A DNA stretch of 64,000 bases, taken from positions 310,001 through 374,000 of the forward strand of contig NZ_CP048788.1 of NCBI RefSeq assembly GCF_012932215.1, given 5' to 3'. Shown here piece after piece: positions 51,699 through 58,886 of this stretch (position 1 is the stretch's first letter; each line of letters opens with the position of its first letter). The notes beneath the pieces were generated by a model. That model made no database searches. It was not told where the DNA came from and saw only the letters and a program-made list of their open reading frames with translations. The translations under genes and the position numbers were made by a program. Source of the stretch: Roseobacter ponti. Lineage in GTDB: Bacteria > Pseudomonadota > Alphaproteobacteria > Rhodobacterales > Rhodobacteraceae.

Positions 51699-53027
51699 AT
51701 GCCTTTCGAAGCCCTCACTTCAGGTGACGTATCAACATGCGCGCCGAAATCAGATCCCTTGCGGATCGCAGTGATCGGAGGGGGCATTTCGGGCATGGGA
51801 GCGGCTTATATGCTCGGGCGCGACCATCATGTCACGCTTTTCGAAGCAGAGCCGCGTCTGGGCGGTCATGCGCGGACGGTCATGGCGGGCAGGAACGGGG
51901 ATCAGCCTGTCGATACGGGGTTCATCGTATTCAATTACGCCAACTATCCGTTCATGGCGGCGCTCTTTGACGAACTCGGCGTGCCGGTGGTGAAATCCAA
52001 CATGAGTTTTGGTGCTTCTGTTGACGGCGGCCGTCTGGAATATGCGCTCACGTCTCTTGATGCTCTCTTCGCCCAGAGGCGCAATGCAGTCACGCCGGCT
52101 TTTCTCGGCATGGTGCGTGATATTCTGAAATTCAACAAAAACGCATTGCGGATTGCGGAAAACAGCGAGCTGACACTGCGCGATTTTCTGGCCGAACTCG
52201 GGACCGGTGACTGGTTCCGGGATTATTATCTGCTCCCGCTCTCCGGTGCGATCTGGTCCACGCCGACCGAAAAGATAATGGATTTCCCGGCGCAGGCGAT
52301 GATCCGGTTTTTCGAAAATCATGCACTGCTGAACACCACAGGCCAGCATCAGTGGTACACCGTCCAGGGCGGATCGGTGCAGTATGTGCAGCGTCTGCAA
52401 AGCGCTCTGAAATCACGCGACGTGCGGGTCCGCACCGGCGCGCCGGTGCGGTCGGTATCGCGCATCGGCGGGCAGGTGTCCGTGCGCGCGGCGAGCGGCG
52501 AGGCGGAAATTTACGACCACGTGGTATTTGCAACGCATTCGGATGACAGCCTGAGCCTGCTGGCGGATGCCACCGCCGCTGAGCGAAATGCTCTCGGGGC
52601 CATCGGGTATCAGCCCAACCGCATTGTTCTGCACGCTGATGAAGCGATTATGCCGGCGCGGCGCAAAACCTGGGCCAGCTGGGTCTATACAGAAGACAGG
52701 GCGGCAATGTCCGACAGGATCGACCTGACGTACTGGATGAACTCATTGCAGCCCATCCCGCAGGACGACCCGCATTTTGTGACGCTGAATTCCAAGCGTA
52801 CGATCCGCGAAGACCTGATCTATGATGAGGTAACGCTGCGCCATCCGGTCTATGATCTTGCAGCCCTTGCCGCGCAGCAGGATGTTGCGGCCTTTAACGG
52901 CACGGGAAATACCTGGTTCTGCGGGGCATGGATGAAAAACGGCTTTCACGAAGACGGTCTTTCGAGCGCCGTCGATGTTGTGCGTGCCCTGCGCGCGGGA
53001 ACATCGGTGCGGGTCGCTGCCGAATGA
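51699..53027 (+). CDS. FAD-dependent oxidoreductase (flavin amine oxidase family; RSP_1091-like)
   Basis: 442 residues. FAD loop IAVIGGGISGMGAAYML and FEAEPRLGGHARTV, then a C-terminal FCGAWMKNGFHEDGLSSAVD that closes the FAD fold. It belongs to the NAD(P)-binding/phytoene desaturase-like proteins next to DUF1365. In R. sphaeroides the equivalent (recalled as RSP_1091) is needed for furan fatty acid formation and is sigma-E controlled. Thus a role in modifying unsaturated or methylated membrane acyl chains under singlet oxygen stress is likely. ATGA overlap with the next gene. Confidence 0.9.
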   Translation: MPFEALTSGDVSTCAPKSDPLRIAVIGGGISGMGAAYMLGRDHHVTLFEAEPRLGGHARTVMAGRNGDQPVDTGFIVFNYANYPFMAALFDELGVPVVKSNMSFGASVDGGRLEYALTSLDALFAQRRNAVTPAFLGMVRDILKFNKNALRIAENSELTLRDFLAELGTGDWFRDYYLLPLSGAIWSTPTEKIMDFPAQAMIRFFENHALLNTTGQHQWYTVQGGSVQYVQRLQSALKSRDVRVRTGAPVRSVSRIGGQVSVRAASGEAEIYDHVVFATHSDDSLSLLADATAAERNALGAIGYQPNRIVLHADEAIMPARRKTWASWVYTEDRAAMSDRIDLTYWMNSLQPIPQDDPHFVTLNSKRTIREDLIYDEVTLRHPVYDLAALAAQQDVAAFNGTGNTWFCGAWMKNGFHEDGLSSAVDVVRALRAGTSVRVAAE

Positions 53028-53785
53028 CAGAAACCGTCGATCATATCGCCGGTCTGACGTATCACGGGCGCAAGGGGGATATCACCAACGCCTTTCGTTA
53101 TTCGGTGGATTATGTGCTTTTTGACGCCGAGGCGGAGCTCGATACGCCCGGGCTTTTTGCGCGTAACCGGCGTGGCGTGACGGCCGTGCATGATCGCGAT
53201 CACGGCGGCGCACCGGGCAAAGGGCGCGGCGCACCCTGGGTACGCGACGTTCTCGGGCAGCATCAGATCACCGGCGTTACGCGGATTGAACTGCTCGCAC
53301 AGCCGCGCGTGCTGGGGCATGTGTTTAATCCCGTCAGCTTCTGGCTCTGCCGCAACGGGACGGGCGATCTGATCGCTGTTATTTCTGAAGTCAGCAATAC
53401 CTTCGGCGACCGGCACAGCTATCTTTGCTATCACCCGGACCAGCGCAGGATTGCGCCGGGAGACACTCTCCGGGCGCGCAAGGTTTTCCACGTCTCTCCG
53501 TTTCAGCCGGTCGAGGGCGGATATACCTTTCGCTTTGACATCACGCCGGCGCGGATCGGTATCTGGATCGACTATGCCCGCGAGGGTGGCGGGCTGATCG
53601 CCACGCTGACCGGAAAACGCCGCCCGCTGAGCAATGCCATTATCCTGAAATCGGCTCTGCGCCGGCCTTTTGGCGCGCGCCGGGTGCTTGCCCTGATCCA
53701 CTGGCAGGCCTTCAGGCTGTGGCTGCGCGGCGCGCTTTATCGTCCGCGCCCGACCCCTCCGTCCGAAGAGGTATCGCGGGGATGA
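53024..53785 (+). CDS. DUF1365 domain-containing protein
   Basis: 253 residues. DUF1365 hallmarks: ITNAFRYSVDYVLFDAEAEL, QPRVLGHVFNPVSFWLC, VSNTFGDRHSYL and KVFHVSPFQPVEGGYTFRF. Function is not proven, but the gene nearly always follows the flavoprotein and often precedes a cyclopropane-type methyltransferase. Here the methyltransferase is absent and an MFS gene follows directly. Start ATG 53024 overlaps the flavoprotein stop (ATGA). No signal peptide; the C-terminal half may be membrane-associated. Confidence 0.92.
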   Translation: MTETVDHIAGLTYHGRKGDITNAFRYSVDYVLFDAEAELDTPGLFARNRRGVTAVHDRDHGGAPGKGRGAPWVRDVLGQHQITGVTRIELLAQPRVLGHVFNPVSFWLCRNGTGDLIAVISEVSNTFGDRHSYLCYHPDQRRIAPGDTLRARKVFHVSPFQPVEGGYTFRFDITPARIGIWIDYAREGGGLIATLTGKRRPLSNAIILKSALRRPFGARRVLALIHWQAFRLWLRGALYRPRPTPPSEEVSRG

Positions 53786-55014
53786 CAGTCACCAGCGACC
53801 GCCTGCCGTCCTATTCCCTCTTTGCGGCTCTTCTCGCCTCTGCCGGGTTGCCGATCTATATCCATGCGCCGAAATTCTATGTGGATGAATATGGTGTGTC
53901 GCTCGCTGCGCTTGGCACGGTGCTGTTTGGTCTGCGCCTTCTGGATGTCGTCCAGGATCCTCTGCTCGGCTGGCTGTCGGAGAAAACCCGTGATGCCCGG
54001 GCGGTGGCGGTGGGCATCGGCTGTGCCGTACTGGGCGGGTCGATGCTGCTCCTCTTTGCCGTGCCGCCCTTTCTGCCACCGGTTTTGTGGTTCGCATTCA
54101 GCCTGACCCTGGTTTTTTCCGCTTTCAGCTTTCTGACGATCAACTTTTACGCGCAGGGGGTGGTCAAAGCGGCCAGACTGGAAGGCGACGGGCATCTCAG
54201 GCTGGCGCGCTGGCGCGAAAGCGGGGCGCTGGCGGGCGTCTGCGCCGCATCGGTCGCGCCGGTCGCGCTGGGTTTTGTTTTCGCTGCGCCATTTGCCGGC
54301 TTCGCAGTTGCATTTGCGGTGCTGTCGCTGGCAGCCTGGTGGTTCATGCGACCCGAATGGAGCACGGCGGGGCTGGGGCAGTCCACCGGGTTTGCGGCTG
54401 TTCTTGCCGATCCGATGGCGCGCCGCCTGCTGGTGATCGCTTTTTTTAACGCGGCCCCGGTTGCCGTGACGTCCACCCTGTTCCTGTTTTTCGTGGAGAG
54501 CCGGCTTGAAGCACCGGGATTTGAAGGCCCGCTTCTGCTTGTGTTTTTCCTGTCGGCAGCCCTCGCCGCCCCGCTCTGGGGGATGATGGCCGAACGCTTC
54601 GGACCGCGTGATGTGCTGGTTCTGGCGATGGTGCTCGCAATCATTTCGTTTGGCCTCGCGTTTACACTTGGCCCGGGCGACTGGCTGCTTTTTGCGGTGA
54701 TCTGCATCGCCTCCGGGGCAACACTGGGTGCTGACCTTACATTGCTGCCGGCGATTTTTGCGACCCGGATGGCACAGGTCTCGCCCTCAGCCTCTGAAGG
54801 GTTCGGCCTGTGGTCGTTCGTATCAAAACTGACGCTGGCTTTTTCGGCGGTGACGCTGCTGCCGCTTCTGGAGAACACCGGGTTTCAGAGCGGAGCCGCG
54901 GACAACCCGCCCGAGGCGCTTGCGATGCTGACTTTCCTTTACGCCGCAGTCCCCTGCGCGCTCAAAGTGATCGCAATCATCCTGCTGTCCCTCACAAACC
55001 TGAAAGAGGCCTGA
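53782..55014 (+). CDS. MFS transporter (GPH/MelB-like family)
   Basis: 410 residues with about 12 hydrophobic helices. The early LLDVVQDPLLGWLSEKTRD is the Asp-rich cation-binding segment of the glycoside-pentoside-hexuronide family; in this operon the cargo is more likely a lipid or lysolipid-related molecule than a sugar (inference). The same family member sits in the R. sphaeroides sigma-E operon. ATG 53782 overlaps the DUF1365 stop by ATGA; the in-frame codon at 53719 is inside the previous gene. Confidence 0.9.
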   Translation: MTVTSDRLPSYSLFAALLASAGLPIYIHAPKFYVDEYGVSLAALGTVLFGLRLLDVVQDPLLGWLSEKTRDARAVAVGIGCAVLGGSMLLLFAVPPFLPPVLWFAFSLTLVFSAFSFLTINFYAQGVVKAARLEGDGHLRLARWRESGALAGVCAASVAPVALGFVFAAPFAGFAVAFAVLSLAAWWFMRPEWSTAGLGQSTGFAAVLADPMARRLLVIAFFNAAPVAVTSTLFLFFVESRLEAPGFEGPLLLVFFLSAALAAPLWGMMAERFGPRDVLVLAMVLAIISFGLAFTLGPGDWLLFAVICIASGATLGADLTLLPAIFATRMAQVSPSASEGFGLWSFVSKLTLAFSAVTLLPLLENTGFQSGAADNPPEALAMLTFLYAAVPCALKVIAIILLSLTNLKEA

Positions 55015-55017
55015 ATT

Positions 55018-55578
55018 ATGAGCGCTTGGATCTGGATACTGACCGGTGCGGTGCTCGCGTTTGCCGTTGTATGGGCCAAAGCACGCTTTGCGGGGTTTAC
55101 CGCGCAGCGCCCCGAAGATTATGAGGATGACCACCCGGTCTTTGATATCCGCCGGCACCTGAACGGACCGATCGTCTGCGAGGGGATCATCTATGGGCCG
55201 CTCGGGCGCGTCAGCAGCCGGTTCAGGGCTGATTTTAACGCTTCATGGGATGGCGACACCGGCGTGATGAAAGAGCATTTTGTCTATGATGACGGCTCTG
55301 TTCAGGACCGCGAATGGCGTCTTACGCTGCGCCCAGACGGTGCAATCCGTGCACAGGCTGACGATGTGGTGGGCGACGGTCTTGGGCGTCAGTCGGGCTC
55401 TACCGTTCTCCTGCGGTACCGGATCAGGCTGCCGGAAGCTTCCGGCGGGCATGTGCTCAATACGACAGACTGGATGTATCTGACGCCAGACGGGACGATC
55501 ATGAACCGCTCGCAGTTCCGCAAATTCGGCATCAAGGTTGCTGAACTGGTCGCAACTATGCGTCCTGGGAGCGTCTGA
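55018..55578 (+). CDS. DUF3833 family protein
   Basis: 186 residues. One N-terminal membrane anchor (WIWILTGAVLAFAVVWAKA) and then a beta-rich domain: FDIRRHLNGPIVCEGIIYGP, LGRVSSRFRADFNASWDGDT, MKEHFVYDDGSVQDREWRL and NTTDWMYLTPDGTIMNRSQF. The pattern of a lipocalin-like barrel hints at lipid binding, which would fit an acyl-chain modification operon, but no function is established. It shares one base with the next start (TGATG). Confidence 0.9.
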   Translation: MSAWIWILTGAVLAFAVVWAKARFAGFTAQRPEDYEDDHPVFDIRRHLNGPIVCEGIIYGPLGRVSSRFRADFNASWDGDTGVMKEHFVYDDGSVQDREWRLTLRPDGAIRAQADDVVGDGLGRQSGSTVLLRYRIRLPEASGGHVLNTTDWMYLTPDGTIMNRSQFRKFGIKVAELVATMRPGSV

Positions 55579-56309
55579 TGCGATCCTGGACAGGCAAACG
55601 CTACTGGCTCGTCGGCGCCAGCGACGGGCTGGGTGAAGCCCTTGCGCACAGGCTGAGTGCAGAGGGCGCGCATGTGATCGTCTCGGCGCGTTCCGAAGAT
55701 AAGCTCAAAGCTGTCGTCGAGGCGCTGCCGGGTGGTGGTTCATGGCAGACGGTTGATGTCTCTGATGACGACAGCGTGCGTGAGGCTGCCGCTGCTGTAG
55801 GCCAGGTCGATGGTGTGGTGTTTCTGGCCGGAGTGTACTGGCCTTTCAGCGCGCTGGAGTGGGACGCCGCCCAGGCCACTGCAATGGCGGATATCAACTT
55901 TACCGGTCTGATGCGTGTGATGGGGCAGGTGGTCCCACAGATGGTCTCGCGTGACGAGGGCCATATCGTGATTACCGGCAGCCTTTCGGGATTTCGCGGC
56001 CTGCCCGGATCCATCGGCTATACCGCGTCCAAGGCGGGGACCATGTCGCTGGCTGAATGCATGTATGCTGATCTGCGCGAAACCGGTGTGCAGGTCCAGG
56101 TCGCCAACCCGGGGTTCATCAAGACCCAGCTGACCGACAAGAATAATTTCAGAATGCCCTTCCTTATGACGCCTGAAGAAGCGGCTGATTACATGTTCCG
56201 GCATATGAACAGCAACCGGTTCAAGCTCAGCTTTCCACGGGTATTTTCATGGGTTTTCCGGGGCAGCCAGTTTCTGCCCGACTGGCTCTATTTCCGTATC
56301 TTTTCCTGA
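55578..56309 (+). CDS. SDR family oxidoreductase (RSP_1087-like)
   Basis: 243 residues. YWLVGASDGLGEALAHRL is the cofactor loop, VITGSLSGFRGLPGS and YTASKAGTMSLAECMYADLR provide Ser/Tyr/Lys, and NPGFIKTQLTDKN follows the active site. The C-terminal FPRVFSWVFRGSQFLPDWLY is hydrophobic and may touch membrane, consistent with a lipid-type substrate. Last gene of the sigma-E-type operon; convergent with saccharopine dehydrogenase 4 bases away. Confidence 0.9.
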   Translation: MRSWTGKRYWLVGASDGLGEALAHRLSAEGAHVIVSARSEDKLKAVVEALPGGGSWQTVDVSDDDSVREAAAAVGQVDGVVFLAGVYWPFSALEWDAAQATAMADINFTGLMRVMGQVVPQMVSRDEGHIVITGSLSGFRGLPGSIGYTASKAGTMSLAECMYADLRETGVQVQVANPGFIKTQLTDKNNFRMPFLMTPEEAADYMFRHMNSNRFKLSFPRVFSWVFRGSQFLPDWLYFRIFS

Positions 56310-56313
56310 CGCA

Positions 56314-57369
56314 TCAGAGCCGTTCCAGATGCGCGTCAAAGGTCGCGGTCGCGCGCGCCCAGACCTCTTCAGGATCGTTCGGAAGCCCCAGCAGCACAGG
56401 CAGAAGCTGTCCCGCATAGTCTTCGCTGCTTTCCAGTGGCAGCATAGAGGGCAGATTGTCGATCGCCGTGACATCCAGAACCGGATCATCATGCACGCGA
56501 AGCGCGGGTGCCGACCATGTTGTGGTCCGGTCATAGACTTTGATCGGTGAGAAATCGCTGTCCGGATCGCAGGCGATATCGCCGATGACACTCAGCCTGC
56601 GGCTGGCGGTCCTGGCACCGGCGGGTACAAAGACCGGTGTCCCGGGGCGGGCCAGTACGCAGTTGAAAAATAGCTCGTGGGCGAGCACCTGCGGGAACGG
56701 TCCGCCCGATTCCGTCTCTGCCAAATCCCATCTGGTTGTCGCGACACCCATCGCAGTGCAGAGATCGGCCACGCCGTGCCCGACCCGCCCCAGTGCGCCG
56801 ACAATCAGCGCATCGGGGCGATGGGCGCCCGTTGCCACGAGGTCTGACTGCAGATCCTGCAGAAGGTGGGTGGAGCTTTCATACGCGCTTACCGGGCCGG
56901 CGAGACGCCCGTGCTGCTGTGCCACCCAGCATTTCAGTGCCACGGCAGCACCGGCGTATCCGGCCCAGTAGCCAAAGGCTGCCAGCCTGCGGCCGGTGTC
57001 ATCGGTCAGATATTCCAGATCAAGCAGAGTGCCGCCGCCTTCGCGGAACCGCTGCAACAGGCGGAGCCCCGCGGGCTGGCCCTTGAACGCGTGGCCGAAC
57101 ATTATGTGAAGATGCGGCAGAGGGGTGCCGTCTTCGGGCAGCTCTTTGAGCCCGAAGATAATCGCCTCCTCCGGTGCATCCGGCCAGGTGTAAGCGGGCG
57201 CCATCGTGCACCCGGTTGCGGCATAGTCAGCATCCGGAATGACGCGCGTCGGGCTTTGCTCGACTGTCACCTTCAGACCTGCGTCCTGCAGCCGGTACAC
57301 GCCCTCCGGTGTTATCCCGACCCTGGTTTCGTGATCACGTTGTTCGGCGCGGACCCACAGATGCGTCAT
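56314..57369 (-). CDS. Saccharopine dehydrogenase (NAD, L-lysine-forming type)
   Basis: 351 residues. Resembles fungal Lys1: LWVRAEQRDHETRVGITPEG at the N-terminus, FGLKELPEDGTPLPH, HIMFGHAFKGQ, then a second Rossmann segment LIVGALGRVGHGVAD and VIGDIACDPDSDFSPIKVYD. In bacteria this enzyme can interconvert saccharopine with lysine and 2-oxoglutarate. No partner saccharopine reductase gene is nearby, so a lysine role alone is uncertain. Two bases after the GST stop. Confidence 0.92.
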   Translation of the reverse strand: MTHLWVRAEQRDHETRVGITPEGVYRLQDAGLKVTVEQSPTRVIPDADYAATGCTMAPAYTWPDAPEEAIIFGLKELPEDGTPLPHLHIMFGHAFKGQPAGLRLLQRFREGGGTLLDLEYLTDDTGRRLAAFGYWAGYAGAAVALKCWVAQQHGRLAGPVSAYESSTHLLQDLQSDLVATGAHRPDALIVGALGRVGHGVADLCTAMGVATTRWDLAETESGGPFPQVLAHELFFNCVLARPGTPVFVPAGARTASRRLSVIGDIACDPDSDFSPIKVYDRTTTWSAPALRVHDDPVLDVTAIDNLPSMLPLESSEDYAGQLLPVLLGLPNDPEEVWARATATFDAHLERL

Positions 57370-57371
57370 GT

Positions 57372-57989
57372 TCAGATCAGCCCCTTTTCACTGACAGCTG
57401 CCACCGACGGACGGGCACGCACCCGGTCAAGCCAGACCCGGAGTGTCGGAAACGGCCCGAGGTCCACGCCGTCGCCTTCCAGCCAGGAACAGACCACAAA
57501 GGCATAGGCGTCTGCGAGCGAAAACCTGTCGCCCAGAATGTAATCTCCGCGCAAACAGTCGCTGGCGACAAAAGCCGCAGAGGCTGTCATGGTTTCGGGT
57601 ACTTTGGCTGACATATCAGCAAGGCTTTCGGGCCGGTCTGCCCAGCGGCTGCCTCGCCGGCTGTGGGCATGATTTACGTGCATGGTTGAGGCCATGTAGT
57701 ACATGACACTGCGCATATGCGCGGCCTCCAGCGGATCGTCCGGCACAAGGCCGGCCTGCGGCGTGATCGCGGCAATGTATTCAAGGATTGCGCCGGTTTC
57801 GGTCAGTCGCGTCCCGTCGCGGGTTTCCAGCAGGGGCACGCGGCCCTTTGGATTGAGTTTGAGATAGGCGTCGCCGGTCTGTTCTCCTGCGCGAAAATCC
57901 ACGGCGACCAGTTCATGGTCGAGCCCGGCTTCCTCAAGCGTGATGGCGGCGGCAACGGAGATTGTGCGGGGGGCGTACCAGAGGCGCAT
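57372..57989 (-). CDS. Glutathione S-transferase family protein
   Basis: 205 residues. N-terminal thioredoxin-like domain (MRLWYAPRTISVAAAITLEE, NPKGRVPLLETRDG, LTETGAILEYIA with the cis-Pro and Glu/Thr glutathione-binding residues) and helical C-terminal domain (LRGDYILGDRFSLADAYAFV). A Ser/Thr start to the first helix suggests a beta/theta type. ATG 57989 follows AAAGGA; ATG 58007 and longer starts have weaker sites. Possibly detoxification; substrate unknown. Confidence 0.9.
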   Translation of the reverse strand: MRLWYAPRTISVAAAITLEEAGLDHELVAVDFRAGEQTGDAYLKLNPKGRVPLLETRDGTRLTETGAILEYIAAITPQAGLVPDDPLEAAHMRSVMYYMASTMHVNHAHSRRGSRWADRPESLADMSAKVPETMTASAAFVASDCLRGDYILGDRFSLADAYAFVVCSWLEGDGVDLGPFPTLRVWLDRVRARPSVAAVSEKGLI

Positions 57990-57999
57990 GGGCTGTCCT

Positions 58000-58653
58000 T
58001 TAAACATGGGTCCGGGCGTGCTGCCGGTCGGGGTCTTCGAGATGCGGGATCGCGTTGAACATCGTGGGCGAGAGGTTGCCACCGATCGGAAAGAGCTGAT
58101 GCTGTGAAGTATTGTAGATTGCCAGCGCCATCTGCGCCATGGCGGCGATATCAAGACGCAGCACCTGACGCATGGCCATAGAAATCAACCCGCCGGATGT
58201 CACCACCAGCGCCGGTCCGTCGCCTGCGGCAATTTCGGAAAGGGCATCTCCGACCCGCGCTTCAAAATCGCTGAACCGTTCCGGCGCACCGGCGATCTCG
58301 TCGTTCTGCCAGGCCCGGAAGAGGCGCGGCAGATGCTCGGTAAAGCCTGCGCTGTCGGTGGGAAAGGCCACGCCATGTTCGTCTTCCATGGCCCGTGCCA
58401 GCGTGAGGTACTCCAGCTCATTCAGCCGCGCGTCGCGGACCGGTGTGAGGCCCGTATCCATCGCATCTGCGGTCTCAACGTGACGTCTGAGCGTGCCGGT
58501 ATAAAGCCGCGCGTGATGTTGCTGGCGCTCGCGCAGATGCGCGCCGAGCCATGCAGACTGCTGGTGGCCCAGCGGGCTCAGCCGGTCATAGCTGGCCTCG
58601 TCCCGTGCGCCTGAATTGGCCTGACCGTGGCGGATGAGGGTGATGTGGGACAT
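58000..58653 (-). CDS. Histidine phosphatase superfamily protein with altered second His
   Basis: 217 residues. N-terminal ITLIRHGQANSGARDEASYD has the phospho-acceptor RHG. LSPLGHQQSAWLGAHL and YTGTLRRHVETADAM are also typical. The usual second catalytic His site (SHGG) reads VVTSGGLISM here, so Ser takes its place; activity may be altered, although related proteins with SSGG exist. The ATG at 58653 (MSHITLIRHG) is the family start. First of the three-gene minus-strand set with the GST and saccharopine dehydrogenase. Substrate unknown. Confidence 0.88.
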   Translation of the reverse strand: MSHITLIRHGQANSGARDEASYDRLSPLGHQQSAWLGAHLRERQQHHARLYTGTLRRHVETADAMDTGLTPVRDARLNELEYLTLARAMEDEHGVAFPTDSAGFTEHLPRLFRAWQNDEIAGAPERFSDFEARVGDALSEIAAGDGPALVVTSGGLISMAMRQVLRLDIAAMAQMALAIYNTSQHQLFPIGGNLSPTMFNAIPHLEDPDRQHARTHV

Positions 58654-58886
58654 GGATGCTTTCTCTGGTGTCAGCGATATGTAGGGGAGGCCGGTGGGAT
58701 AGGAAAGGGCAGGCACCTGCGACGGGCCCGGTTAACGCGGGTGATGTTCCGGTTGCGCCGATAAGCGGCCCCGGAGAGGCATCGGAAACCGATCTGGCGG
58801 AAATCCGGCGGGATGTGTCGGGATTGGGACTCCGGTCCGGGCGCTCCGCGGGTTAGAGTATCCGCGAAGAAGCGGGAGATTTTGTC

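Noticed and set aside
58656-58856. 66-codon plus-strand frame upstream of fdhF
   Set aside because: No ribosome site, no recognisable features, and it lies in the likely promoter region between divergent genes.
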